Assembly: GCF_003663845.1 (NCBI RefSeq)
Contig: NZ_RCCA01000001.1
Coordinates: 868,001-932,000, forward strand
Length of the DNA: 64,000 bases
Source: Chryseobacterium sp. 7
GTDB taxonomy: Bacteria; Bacteroidota; Bacteroidia; Flavobacteriales; Weeksellaceae
Direction of reading: 5' to 3'
Made by a program: the position numbers and the translations under genes
Notes under the pieces: model-generated
What the model was told of the DNA's origin: nothing
The model's input: only the letters and a program-made list of their open reading frames with translations
Databases searched by the model: none
Part shown: positions 24,084-33,042 of the stretch, in pieces
How positions within the stretch are numbered: position 1 is the first letter of the stretch
How the letters are laid out: every line of letters starts with the position of its first letter

Positions 24084-26909
24084 TTAGAAGTTCAGTTTTA
24101 TTCCAAGATTGAATCGTACTCCATAATATTCCACCTGCTCAGGGCGGTCTTCGTTTTTACCAAAATGATAGATCAGAGGTTTATTCAGAATATTGTTCAC
24201 ATCTGCATACAAAGTCAGGTATTTCGTAAACTGATAAGAACCTCCGAAATCAAGATTGCTGTATTTACCATAATAAGAATCATTGATATCTTCTTCAGCA
24301 TATTCTACAGCGTACTTTCCTTTGTAGTTGTAAGCCAGTCTTGCATTGAATCCTTTTTTCTCAAAGAAAAGCTGGGCATTGTACAATTCCTTTGCCTGGT
24401 AGGGAAGTGCTACCTTTCTTCCGCTTGGTTTTTCCATTTCGGAAGTCATGAATGTGGCATTCAACTGTACCCCGAAATATTGTAAGAATCCTGGAAGGAA
24501 ATCAAATCTTTTATTAATTCCCAACTCAATTCCTCCTAACCATGCTGCTTTTCCGTTATTAGGTGCTGTAAACTGTACTCCATTCATTCCGTTATAGTTT
24601 CCGATAAAAGAGTCCTGGAAAATAGGATCAGTAATCGATTTATAGAACACGCCACCGCTCAGAATTCCTACATTGGAGAAATAATATTCTCCCATCAGGT
24701 CAAAATTCAAAGAATAGGTAGGATTAAGATTGGGGTTTCCACCTTTGAACTCGTTGTCTGCTTCAATATAAGTTCCTCCCGGAGTAAGATCTCCAAAATT
24801 GGGTCTTGAGAAAGTTCTTGTGGCAGCAAAACGAAGGTTGGTTTTATCGTTTAATGTATATTTTAAGTGAATCATCGGAAGGACAGCCAGGTAGTTTTTG
24901 GTATTTTCTACAGGAGTCAGTATGTTATCATTTACACTGTACCCTTTCACTTTTGTATTGGTATTGGATAATCTGATTCCTCCTAAAATGGTAATCTTAT
25001 CATTCAGTTTATACGTTGCCATTCCATAGGCATCAGCATGCTTTTCAAACACATCAAAGTTTCTTCCTAATGCTTTGTTATATTCCAGCGCTTCGGAATC
25101 AGTCGTATTTATTTTTAGATTTCCCTGGTTGTCATACCAAAACTGGTTCATTCCTTTGGTAGAAAGTACAGGACCAAATGTGTTGCCGATGTGGGCATTC
25201 ATTTCACTTAAATATTTCGGACCGTTGGGCTGTGTCGTGATATATTGAGAAAAATCAGACATAAGAGGCGCTGTTCCGCTGCTCCAGTTGTAGAAAATAT
25301 CAGAGAATTTTGCATTACGTTCCTTATCTCTGTATTTAAAACCATACTTTAAAGTCAGTTTATCAGAAGCATTAATTTCGTGGTTGAATGCTGCTACAAT
25401 CTTATCCTTTTCCTCTACAAATACCTTATAGAATTCAAGATCTGTAAACCTCATCTGAGAAGCATCCATTTTAAAGTTCGGATCGCTGTAAAAACCGAAT
25501 AAAGCATCTGGGTTTTTATAATCTAATTTCCCACCATCGGCTTTCCAATAAGCTCTTGGTCCATTTCCATGATCTGAAATATAATCAGGATTAATGCCTA
25601 CACCAGATTGAGTGTATTTGATGACATAGTAAGAATTATTCTGCTTATCAGGAATATTTCCATACTTGAATTTGTTGTCATAATACGATAAATCCCAGTC
25701 GATTTTTCCTTTGTTTAATTGATGAACAGCTCCCAAGGAAACAGATGTAAGCTCCGTAATCAGTAAATTGTGGATATTCTGAAGCTCCACTCTTGCTGTA
25801 TTATTGGTACTGCTGAATTTATCAAATCGGATTCTATGCTTGTAGTGGGTTTCGTCATCTGATAATGTACCATACATTCCTTTTAAATAAAATGTCGTCT
25901 TTGGGGATAATACATATTCAAAAGCGGTATTGATACCAGTTGTTTTTCTTACACCGTTATAATCACGGAGTTCCAGCCTGAAAACCCCTTCGTCACCACT
26001 TCTCCTCGCCTCAAAGTTATCGGTAGACCAGTTTCTGATGAAATGGGCAAAGTTGAATAAATATCCGAATTTTTTATCTTTCGTTCTTCCTCCATATAAA
26101 AATCCAAGGTTGTAAACTCCTTTATCAGACTTTGCATTATAGCCGCTTCCTACAGTGGCTTTGAATTCTGTTTTCATCGGTGGTGTTTTGGTGATAAAAT
26201 TGACACCGCCACCTATTCCATCTGCTTCCATATCTGGGGTAAAAGACTTGTTTACATGTACATAGGAGATCAGTTCCGTAGGAAAGAAGTCGAATGCTGT
26301 TGCTCTGGAAGTGGTTTCTTCCTCAGCAGTAGGAAGCCTGTTTCCGTTGATGGTTGTGGATGCCCAGAATGGCGGAAGTCCTCTAAGGGAGACAAATCTT
26401 CCTTCTCCCTGATCTCTTTCAATAGAAACTCCCTGTACTCGCTGTACTGTTTCTGCTGCATTTCTGTCCGGTAATTTCCCAATCCCATCTGAGGCAATTA
26501 CATTGGTAATATTGATCGCATTTTTCTGAAGGTTTAAAGCTCTCGCTTCTGTATTTTTTAATGTTCCGGTAACCACTATTTCATCAATATTTTTTCGTGG
26601 CTGGGAAAGTTTGATAATTCCCAGATCAACCGTTTGTTCCGGTTTCAGATCAATAGTAATGTCTGATGATTCATATCCTATATAGCTGATTTGTAATATG
26701 TATTGACCTTCTTTAATATCGTTGACAGTAAATTTTCCTTCAATATCTGTCGTTGTATTTTTAGATAAACCTTTTATTTTGACTGTGGCTCCGGGGAGAG
26801 GCTGGCTGTCGTCAAGAACAGTTCCTATAATTAACTGTTTTTGCGCTGAAACAAAGACAATGAAACAGACAAAAACAAGGGTAAGTAATTTCTCTAATTT
26901 TGTTTTCAT
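24084..26909 (-). CDS. TonB-dependent receptor of the phosphonate-like operon
   Basis: About 941 residues from the ATG at 26909. The frame opens earlier at 26942, but the ATG gives a typical signal peptide (MKTKLEKLLTLVFVCFIVFVSAQ). Next come a carboxypeptidase-D-regulatory-like domain (IIGTVLDDSQPLPGATVKIKG), a plug (DEIVVTGTLKN, RNAAETVQRVQGVSIERDQGEG) and a C-terminal barrel ending in aromatic YYGVRFNLGIKLNF. It resembles FecA-type rather than SusC-type receptors, and no SusD partner is present. It is the first gene of the operon, 9 bp ahead of the DUF5690 gene. Confidence 0.9.
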   Translation of the reverse strand: MKTKLEKLLTLVFVCFIVFVSAQKQLIIGTVLDDSQPLPGATVKIKGLSKNTTTDIEGKFTVNDIKEGQYILQISYIGYESSDITIDLKPEQTVDLGIIKLSQPRKNIDEIVVTGTLKNTEARALNLQKNAINITNVIASDGIGKLPDRNAAETVQRVQGVSIERDQGEGRFVSLRGLPPFWASTTINGNRLPTAEEETTSRATAFDFFPTELISYVHVNKSFTPDMEADGIGGGVNFITKTPPMKTEFKATVGSGYNAKSDKGVYNLGFLYGGRTKDKKFGYLFNFAHFIRNWSTDNFEARRSGDEGVFRLELRDYNGVRKTTGINTAFEYVLSPKTTFYLKGMYGTLSDDETHYKHRIRFDKFSSTNNTARVELQNIHNLLITELTSVSLGAVHQLNKGKIDWDLSYYDNKFKYGNIPDKQNNSYYVIKYTQSGVGINPDYISDHGNGPRAYWKADGGKLDYKNPDALFGFYSDPNFKMDASQMRFTDLEFYKVFVEEKDKIVAAFNHEINASDKLTLKYGFKYRDKERNAKFSDIFYNWSSGTAPLMSDFSQYITTQPNGPKYLSEMNAHIGNTFGPVLSTKGMNQFWYDNQGNLKINTTDSEALEYNKALGRNFDVFEKHADAYGMATYKLNDKITILGGIRLSNTNTKVKGYSVNDNILTPVENTKNYLAVLPMIHLKYTLNDKTNLRFAATRTFSRPNFGDLTPGGTYIEADNEFKGGNPNLNPTYSLNFDLMGEYYFSNVGILSGGVFYKSITDPIFQDSFIGNYNGMNGVQFTAPNNGKAAWLGGIELGINKRFDFLPGFLQYFGVQLNATFMTSEMEKPSGRKVALPYQAKELYNAQLFFEKKGFNARLAYNYKGKYAVEYAEEDINDSYYGKYSNLDFGGSYQFTKYLTLYADVNNILNKPLIYHFGKNEDRPEQVEYYGVRFNLGIKLNF

Positions 26910-27444
26910 TTTTACATATATTAAATTTTTTATGCAAATCACGCTAATAATTTTAATATATATAAATATTTTGTATTAAGTATTGTTTAACAAATAACCC
27001 CGGATTGTTACGTCTTTTTTACTTTACAACCAATTGAGTTACCTTTGAAAATTTAATAAAATAGGGTTTAAAGTGACTATTTCAACGTTTTTAGTGAATG
27101 TTTTCCCAAAATATCAGGAATAGAAACCTGCTGAAAACAGGCTTGTTTTAGTTCATATTTCGTTCATCTTAGAAGAAAAGAGAAAATCAAAAGTTGCATA
27201 TTTGTAAACTTTTGTGTGTTTCGGGAAATCCAAAATTGAATAGTAATATATAAAGTGACTATTATTTAAACGCAAAGTTCACTTACTATACTGCAAATTA
27301 TAAGGGTGCAAAGGTGGCGATGTTGTCGCTGATGAAGCGTGATTATTATGCATAGGCTTAGAAAGGATCAATGAAATTGATTCCATTCTTTGCTCCCTAA
27401 AAATATTAAGCTTAAATAGTAAAGCTTTGCGTTAAAAAAAGTAT
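26910..27444. other. 535-bp gene-free stretch upstream of the receptor operon
   Basis: No open frame of note. The 12-bp sequence AAAGTGACTATT occurs twice in direct orientation (27070-27081 and 27252-27263), possibly binding sites for the XRE/cupin regulator encoded next door. AT-rich DNA just before 26909 probably holds the operon promoter, but I found no clear TAnnTTTG. Confidence 0.45.
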
Positions 27445-28014
27445 TTAGGCTGTATAAAAATAAAGAACAAGCATCACACAGCTCTCATCACTAATACTTA
27501 CCGGTACGTGAGGGAATTTACCGTTGAAATAAAGGGAATCTCCTTCTTTTAAAATGATTTCTTCATTGTCAATTACATATTTCACTTCTCCTTTCAGAAT
27601 ATATTTGAATTCCCAGGCATCCGTAATGACCTTTTCTCTTTTAGAATTTGGTTCGAGAGTAAGTAATACAGCTTCAAAACCCAAAGAATGAAGACTTTTG
27701 CTGAAAATATGCATATACTTGAATCCTTCAGCTTCCACCTCCTTTTCAATAACTTGCTGGCTTCCTTTCGGAACGTAGATGAATTTAGCGTTGGATTTTT
27801 TCTCAACTCCTTCAAAGAAATAGCTGGCATCAATCTCAAGCGACTGGATCAGATCTAACAGAACGGGAAGCGAAGGAATCGTTCTTCCGTTTTCAATCCT
27901 GGAAACAAGGCCGTTGCTTACATTCGCTTTGAAAGCCAGATCATTAATGGTTAAATTATTCTTTTTTCTAATATCCTTTAATCTCTTGCCGATACCTATT
28001 AAAAAGTCATTCAT
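27445..28014 (-). CDS. XRE/cupin transcriptional regulator
   Basis: A 189-residue two-domain regulator. The N-terminal HTH (GIGKRLKDIRKKNNLTIND then NVSNGLVSRIENGRTIPSLP, residues about 7-60) is followed by a C-terminal cupin (about 115-185: AWEFKYILKGEVKYVIDNEE, LKEGDSLYFNGKFPHVPVS). Such proteins often control uptake or breakdown of amino acids or aminophosphonates and sense a small molecule in the cupin barrel. It lies on the same strand, 535 bp upstream of the receptor operon, which is the likely target. Confidence 0.88.
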   Translation of the reverse strand: MNDFLIGIGKRLKDIRKKNNLTINDLAFKANVSNGLVSRIENGRTIPSLPVLLDLIQSLEIDASYFFEGVEKKSNAKFIYVPKGSQQVIEKEVEAEGFKYMHIFSKSLHSLGFEAVLLTLEPNSKREKVITDAWEFKYILKGEVKYVIDNEEIILKEGDSLYFNGKFPHVPVSISDESCVMLVLYFYTA

Positions 28015-28102
28015 ACTGTGTGCAATTTAACCTGATTATTTTTCGCTATTACTAGAAGAACAAAGGTAGCATTATTCTTTAGCTGAGTACTATTTTAAAG
28101 TA

Positions 28103-28861
28103 CTAATTTGATTTAAGAGTAAGGAAATTATATCCCTGTCCACCAATTGTATAATAAGGTCTGAAATATCCTTTCAGAGTAATCTCCCCTCTATTATAAT
28201 ATACACTGCCTTCTTGTTCTTTATTTATATCTATTGTTAAATGTTCAACACCCCTTTGGTCGGTATAAAGATTGTCCTCTGAAAGAATAGAACTTTTATT
28301 CAATGGCCATAATAAATCCATTTCAACTTTTTTTAACTCACCTTTCATATAATGACCTTGAACATTGTTATCTAAAAATTCGTATTTTACATTTTTTACC
28401 CCAACTCTATATAATCGATCTCCTACTGGTTGAAAGGTTTCTTCTCCTCCCATATCATATACAGGTATAATATGTTGTATGTATATATTTTTTCCTTCGT
28501 GCTCAAGTAGATAATCATAGAATAAAGAATCGGGTTGATCAACAAATTCTAAAGTTCCCTTATCCTGAGATGTTGTAGTAATATTTCCATTAAGTATAAT
28601 ATTACTATTTCCACTTATATTAACATCTCTCATGCTATGATGGCTTAAAGCATTACCTCTTCTATTTTGAAGAAAAAAATAGATTATAAGGCATAATGTA
28701 GATAGAATTAATAAAGAAATTATTGATATTTTAAGTATTTTATAAGACTCATTCCTCCCTAATTTTGAAAAAGATATTTTTTTTAAAAGTAGCCTAACAA
28801 TAGTTGCAAATAGTGAAATAGCCAAGCCTCCAATTCCTGTATACTTTAAAATTTCCTCCAT
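28103..28861 (-). CDS. Unrecognised membrane protein with two N-terminal helices, 252 aa
   Basis: Not recognised. Two hydrophobic helices (about residues 10-27 and 44-66, IISLLILSTLCLIIYFFLQ) are followed by a ~180-residue soluble part with NISGNSNIILNGNITT, a beta-solenoid-like stretch, and a mixed alpha/beta region ending YYTIGGQGYNFLTLKSN. The second half is probably periplasmic. Its base composition is more AT-rich than its neighbours, which hints at recent acquisition. It is 89 bp upstream of the XRE/cupin gene and divergent from the two-component system. Confidence 0.6.
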   Translation of the reverse strand: MEEILKYTGIGGLAISLFATIVRLLLKKISFSKLGRNESYKILKISIISLLILSTLCLIIYFFLQNRRGNALSHHSMRDVNISGNSNIILNGNITTTSQDKGTLEFVDQPDSLFYDYLLEHEGKNIYIQHIIPVYDMGGEETFQPVGDRLYRVGVKNVKYEFLDNNVQGHYMKGELKKVEMDLLWPLNKSSILSEDNLYTDQRGVEHLTIDINKEQEGSVYYNRGEITLKGYFRPYYTIGGQGYNFLTLKSN

Positions 28862-28973
28862 GATTTGATTATTTTAATAAGTTTAAAGAGTAATGTCTAT
28901 TAAAGATAAATATATTTCAGATGACTTTGTGGATAAAAAATAGTCTATATGATTATATTTTTATTTCTTTCCT

Positions 28974-28981
28974 TATTTTTG
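28974..28981 (+). promoter_or_regulatory. -7 box of the two-component operon
   Basis: TATTTTTG matches TAnnTTTG. RNA would start near 28988, after the upstream in-frame ATG at 28921, which supports the ATG at 29002 as the real start. No TTG element is found at the usual distance. Confidence 0.5.
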
Positions 28982-29001
28982 TAAAACTCCTTATTTCATC
29001 T

Positions 29002-29709
29002 ATGAAAAAAATTATTCTTATCGAAGACGAAACCAGTGTAGTTTCCTTTATTAAAAAGGGGCTTCAGGAAAATGGATATGAAATTTCTGTGGCTTTTGAC
29101 GGGCGTACAGGAGTACAGCTGGTGCAGGCTAACGATTTTGATCTGGTAATTTTAGACATAATGCTTCCGGAAATGAATGGGCTGGATGTATGTAAAGAAA
29201 TAAGAAAAACCAATCAGAGTGTTCCGATTTTATTTCTGACTGCTTTAGGAACTTCTGAAAACATTGTTCTCGGGCTGGAAAGTGGTGGAGATGACTATCT
29301 GGTGAAACCTTTTAAATTCATTGAACTGGTAGCACGGGTAAAGTCTTTACTAAGAAGAAGCAACAATAACGGACCACAGGAAATCACTGAACCTGAACCG
29401 GATAATGAACATGTGTTTCAGTTTTCTGATCTGATGGTGAATGATTATACCAAAAAAGTTATCCGTGCCGGAGAAGATATTTCTCTTACTTCCACAGAAT
29501 ATAAACTTCTTTTGTATTTCCTGAATAATCCTGAAAAGGTAATTTCAAGAGCCGAAATTCTGGATGCGGTTTGGGGAGTAAATTATGAGCTTGGAACCAA
29601 TGTGGTAGATGTATATGTAAACTACTTAAGGAAAAAACTGGACAGCCACGATGATAATAAATTGATTCACACTGTGATAGGAATGGGTTATGTGTTGAAA
29701 AAAGCATAA
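29002..29709 (+). CDS. OmpR-family response regulator
   Basis: About 235 residues from the ATG at 29002; the frame is open from 28921, but that extension adds a hydrophobic stretch that does not belong to the family. The receiver domain (MKKIILIEDETSV) has the phospho-acceptor Asp in LVILDIMLPEMNG and the Lys in DDYLVKPFKF. The C-terminal winged helix (ISLTSTEYKLLLYFLNNPEKV ... DVYVNYLRKKLD ... TVIGMGYVLKK) binds DNA. The partner histidine kinase begins 3 bp downstream. CATTTTAAT direct repeats upstream of 31374 are candidate targets. Confidence 0.92.
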   Translation: MKKIILIEDETSVVSFIKKGLQENGYEISVAFDGRTGVQLVQANDFDLVILDIMLPEMNGLDVCKEIRKTNQSVPILFLTALGTSENIVLGLESGGDDYLVKPFKFIELVARVKSLLRRSNNNGPQEITEPEPDNEHVFQFSDLMVNDYTKKVIRAGEDISLTSTEYKLLLYFLNNPEKVISRAEILDAVWGVNYELGTNVVDVYVNYLRKKLDSHDDNKLIHTVIGMGYVLKKA

Positions 29710-29712
29710 TGA

Positions 29713-31125
29713 ATGTTTAATAAAGTCATTACAAATCAGACCAAAACGATGGTGCTTTTGATGTTGGTTTTTACCGCCATCATTTTGCTGTTCAGTGGTT
29801 TGGTGTACTTTTCAATCGTTAATTTTTCACACCAGAGATTTTATGAGCTGCTGAAGATCAGAACAGCTACTATTGTTCAGATTGAAAAAAGCAAAGACCA
29901 TCTGGATCTTCCGGAAAATTATGTTCTCAGCAGTCTGAATGACGAAGAACTACCGATGGAAAAAGACTATGTTTTTGCTGTTCCTACAGATTCCAATTTC
30001 AAAAAAATCTCTCAGGAAGTACATATTCCTTCGTATTTCTTTAAAAATATCATCAAAGAAGGAGAGTCCAATTATAATGATGAAGAGTTCTATTATATAG
30101 GTCAGAGTTTCAGATATGATGATAAAGATTATATAGCCATAGCTTCTGCTAAAAACCATTATGTTGTTTATTATCTGGGCTTTTTGAAAAGAACACTGCT
30201 TACCTGTATTGTGCTATCGCTTTTCTTCAGTATGATTTTCTCTTTTTATCTGTCTAAAACTTTATTCAGACCAATCTTAAAAATTACCGGAAAAGTAAAG
30301 GAAATCAGTTCTGAAAATCTTCACTTAAGACTGGAATCTCAGCCTGATAATAAGGAACTTAATGAGCTGGTAGATACCTTTAATGATATGCTCAACCGTA
30401 TTGAAACTTCTTTCGAAACCCAGAATCACCTGATTGGAAATGTTTCCCACGAATTGAGAACCCCTCTTACATCCATTATGGGCGAGGCCGATGTTGCTCT
30501 TTCCATCAGCAGAACCGCAGATGAATATAAAGAAACCCTGGGAATCATTCTGGATGAAGCCGAAAAGCTGGATAAAAAGATCAAAGCATTGCTTATGATT
30601 GCCCAAACCGGATTTGACGGAAAAATCCAGAAAATGGACAAGGTAAGAATTGACCAGCTGCTTTGGGATGTTATTGAAACCCTCAGAAAAATTGATTCCC
30701 GAAATAATATCTATCTGGATATCAGTATGCTTCCCGATAATCCGAAAAAGCTCAAAGTACAAGGGAACGAGCAGCTATTGCATCTTGCAGTGGCCAATAT
30801 CATTAGCAATGGCTGTAAATATTCTAATTTCCAGCAGGTTAAAGTTTCTCTTGGTGCTACGAATACAGACGTTTATATCATTGTAAAAGATAATGGTATC
30901 GGAATTCCGGAAGTAGAAATGAACAAAATCTATGATCCATTCTTCAGAGCCTCCAATACCAATAATTATGAAGGCTACGGAATAGGGCTTCCGCTGGCAA
31001 GAAACATCGTAAGAATGCACAACGGCGAGCTGATAGTAAGCTCGCACGAAAATCAAGGCACAACAGTACAGATGCGTTTCCCTAATTTCTATAGCACGCA
31101 GAAAAATGAAGAGATAAATAAGTAA
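29713..31125 (+). CDS. Membrane sensor histidine kinase
   Basis: A 470-residue kinase with an N-terminal membrane helix (MVLLMLVFTAIILLFSGLVYF), a ~130-residue periplasmic sensor, a second helix near residue 160-185, a HAMP domain (FRPILKITGKVKEIS), the His-phosphotransfer block VSHELRTPLTSI, and a catalytic ATPase domain (ISNGCKYS, VKDNGIGIPE, GYGIGLPLARNIV, GTTVQMRFP). It is co-transcribed with the response regulator. The signal sensed is not evident. Confidence 0.92.
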   Translation: MFNKVITNQTKTMVLLMLVFTAIILLFSGLVYFSIVNFSHQRFYELLKIRTATIVQIEKSKDHLDLPENYVLSSLNDEELPMEKDYVFAVPTDSNFKKISQEVHIPSYFFKNIIKEGESNYNDEEFYYIGQSFRYDDKDYIAIASAKNHYVVYYLGFLKRTLLTCIVLSLFFSMIFSFYLSKTLFRPILKITGKVKEISSENLHLRLESQPDNKELNELVDTFNDMLNRIETSFETQNHLIGNVSHELRTPLTSIMGEADVALSISRTADEYKETLGIILDEAEKLDKKIKALLMIAQTGFDGKIQKMDKVRIDQLLWDVIETLRKIDSRNNIYLDISMLPDNPKKLKVQGNEQLLHLAVANIISNGCKYSNFQQVKVSLGATNTDVYIIVKDNGIGIPEVEMNKIYDPFFRASNTNNYEGYGIGLPLARNIVRMHNGELIVSSHENQGTTVQMRFPNFYSTQKNEEINK

Positions 31126-31263
31126 AAAACACTATTTTATCTTTATTTACTTGTCTTTTTTAGTCTGTTTTATTTTGACAGATAGGGTGTTACGTCATTA
31201 ATTTCGTTCATTTTCGATGGGGCTTTATTCCCATATTAACTCCCCTTAACAATTTTCTAATCT

Positions 31264-31332
31264 CATTTTAATCTCTTTAATCACATTTTAATTCCGTTCC
31301 AAAGATCTTCTAATATGGTCGTTCTACTTTTG
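31264..31332 (+). promoter_or_regulatory. Direct repeats plus -7 box upstream of the 164-aa gene
   Basis: CATTTTAAT occurs at 31264-31272 and 31284-31292, a 20-bp period (two helical turns) typical of tandem OmpR-type sites. TACTTTTG (31325-31332) matches TAnnTTTG, giving an RNA start near 31339 and a ~35-nt leader. Control by the adjacent two-component system is inferred. Confidence 0.5.
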
Positions 31333-31373
31333 TATCATCGAAAAAGATAAACACGATACAAAATAATAAGAAC

Positions 31374-31868
31374 ATGACTAAAACAATTTTAATTGCAACA
31401 GATTACTCTCTTGAGTCATTGAATATATTGAAAAAAGTACTTAAAGAGAAAGATGCCGCTGAAGATCAGAACCAATACAACATTCTTCTGACTTCCGGAT
31501 ATGATTCCGGAGATTCTATCAGAGATCTTTTGTTCAGTACCAAAACTTCTGTTTTTAATAAAATCAGGCCGGCAGAATTCTGTGACGCCCTGGGAATAAT
31601 AAGTAATAAATATCCTCATCTGGTTAATAAAACCATCTGCGAGATTTTTACAGGAAGTTTCCAGAGAACATTCAACCAATATGTAAAAGCGGAGAATATT
31701 GAGGAGGCTTACTATTCTCCATCTATCAAAAGCAAAGGAAAAGGCAAATTTGATCTGATTCCTTACATCAAAAAATGCAGAGAACTGAAATCTCATGAAA
31801 TTACAGTTGAAGTGAGAGAAAAACTTCCGGAAAGAGGAAGGCTGGCAGAGATCTTTGTAGAGGTCTAA
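31374..31868 (+). CDS. Universal-stress-protein-like hypothetical protein, 164 aa
   Basis: The first strand and helix (TKTILIATDYSLESLNILKKVLKE) look like a UspA-type Rossmann domain, and YNILLTSGYDSGDSIRDLLF could be the second strand. The C-terminal half (FQRTFNQYVKAENIEEAYYSPSIKSKGKG, a basic segment) is not recognised. No signal peptide. It lies 248 bp after the histidine kinase, has its own candidate promoter, and is followed at 31 bp by a YoaK-family gene. Function unknown. Confidence 0.7.
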   Translation: MTKTILIATDYSLESLNILKKVLKEKDAAEDQNQYNILLTSGYDSGDSIRDLLFSTKTSVFNKIRPAEFCDALGIISNKYPHLVNKTICEIFTGSFQRTFNQYVKAENIEEAYYSPSIKSKGKGKFDLIPYIKKCRELKSHEITVEVREKLPERGRLAEIFVEV

Positions 31869-31898
31869 AAAATTAAACACTATTTAAAAAGATAAAAA

Positions 31899-32726
31899 AT
31901 GTTAAGAAATTATAGTAACAGCAGGACACTGGGAGACAATATCAGGTTGGGGACGCTGACTGCCTTTACAGCAGGTACTATAAACATTGCTTCCCTATTG
32001 ATATTTCTCTCTTTTACGTCGAACGTAACGGGACACTACGCTATTTTAGCGGCTGAGATCAGTAAAGGAAACTGGACGCAGGTAGGAGTCGTAGGAGGAT
32101 GGATCTTCCTGTTCTTCTTCGGAAGCTTCCTGTCCAACTTTATTGTCATCAATTTTAATAAGAAAAGTAAATATTTTGCCCATTCCATGCCCATTGTGCT
32201 GGAAATCATATGTCTTCTGTTTGTAGGAGTTTATGGGCAGTTTTATTATCAGAAAACATTAGAAGAAACAGAATATTTAGTCGCATTGATGCTTTTTGCT
32301 ACCGGATTGCAAAACGGATTAACGGCAAGTATCTCCAATTTCTCTGTAAAAACAACCCACCTTACCGGAACAACTACCGACCTGGGAATCCTGGTATCCA
32401 TGTTTACACAGAAAAAATACAGAAAAAACGGAGAATTGATCGGCAGGGCAAAATTGTTGATGAGTATTATGCTGGCATATGTAATGGGAGCGGTATTCTC
32501 AGGATTAACATATTACTACTTGGAATTCAGAGTGTTCTATGTTATCAGTATATGTCTTCTGATTGTTATCGGGTACGATGCCTATAAAATCCATATCCGT
32601 CACTTCAATACGAAATACAGATACAGCAGGATTTATAAAAAACCCAATCTTTTTGCTTACCTGTATGATAAAATCCATGGAATTCCGAAAAGAGAGAAGA
32701 AAAGAAAGCTTGTCTTTGAGGATTAA
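31899..32726 (+). CDS. YoaK-family (DUF1275) membrane protein
   Basis: A 275-residue membrane protein. The first block (GTLTAFTAGTINIASLLIFL ... TSNVTGHYAILAAEISKG) and the later ATGLQNGLTASISNF ... THLTGTTTDLGILVSM are the two internal repeats typical of DUF1275. About six helices are visible, then a basic cytoplasmic tail (IPKREKKRKLVFED). The molecular role of the family is not known. It is 31 bp after the 164-aa gene and is followed by a terminator. Confidence 0.85.
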   Translation: MLRNYSNSRTLGDNIRLGTLTAFTAGTINIASLLIFLSFTSNVTGHYAILAAEISKGNWTQVGVVGGWIFLFFFGSFLSNFIVINFNKKSKYFAHSMPIVLEIICLLFVGVYGQFYYQKTLEETEYLVALMLFATGLQNGLTASISNFSVKTTHLTGTTTDLGILVSMFTQKKYRKNGELIGRAKLLMSIMLAYVMGAVFSGLTYYYLEFRVFYVISICLLIVIGYDAYKIHIRHFNTKYRYSRIYKKPNLFAYLYDKIHGIPKREKKRKLVFED

Positions 32727-32772
32727 AATATAAAACACACTATTAATTTTTTGTATAAACTAGCTGTAAATG

Positions 32773-32806
32773 CCCTTATTTTATTATGAAATAGGGGTGT
32801 TTTTAT
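32773..32806 (+). terminator. Terminator after the YoaK-family gene
   Basis: CCCTTATTT (32773-32781) pairs with AAATAGGGG (32789-32797) with one G-U pair and a 7-nt loop, followed by a T-rich tract. Confidence 0.7.
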
Positions 32807-33015
32807 TAAAAATAAACTTTAAAATCTACAAATCTCTTGCTTTTTGTCACATTTTTCAAGGCTGTTGAAATGAAAATTTTCCGATTAGATCAATAAACTG
32901 CCTAATGCCCTTCATTACAAACATTAAAAAAATTGGTTGGGGATAAATAGGCAAAAATGTTGATAATTAAATATTAAATCACGGTTTTGGTATTTTAATT
33001 CCCGTTTTCATTGAC

Positions 33016-33023
33016 TATTTTTG
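33016..33023 (+). promoter_or_regulatory. -7 box of the mutL operon
   Basis: TATTTTTG, full TAnnTTTG match. A TTG at 32987-32989 lies 26 bp upstream, slightly far. RNA would start near 33030, so the start codon is the ATG at 33043, not 33028. Confidence 0.55.
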
Positions 33024-33042
33024 TAAGTTGATTTACGTTTTT

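Larger units (their letters stand above)
32727..33042 (+). other. 316-bp gene-free stretch between the YoaK gene and mutL
   Basis: It holds a terminator (32773-32806) and the mutL promoter (-7 box at 33016-33023). The remaining ~200 bp is AT-rich with nothing else recognised. Confidence 0.6.

Noticed and set aside
27070..27263. AAAGTGACTATT direct repeat as a firm operator for the XRE/cupin regulator
   Set aside because: Only two copies 182 bp apart in AT-rich DNA, not palindromic; recorded in the gap entry but not raised to a finding.
28921..29001. N-terminal extension of the OmpR-type regulator
   Set aside because: The extension lies before the -7 box at 28974, adds a hydrophobic stretch absent from the family, and the receiver begins exactly at the ATG at 29002.
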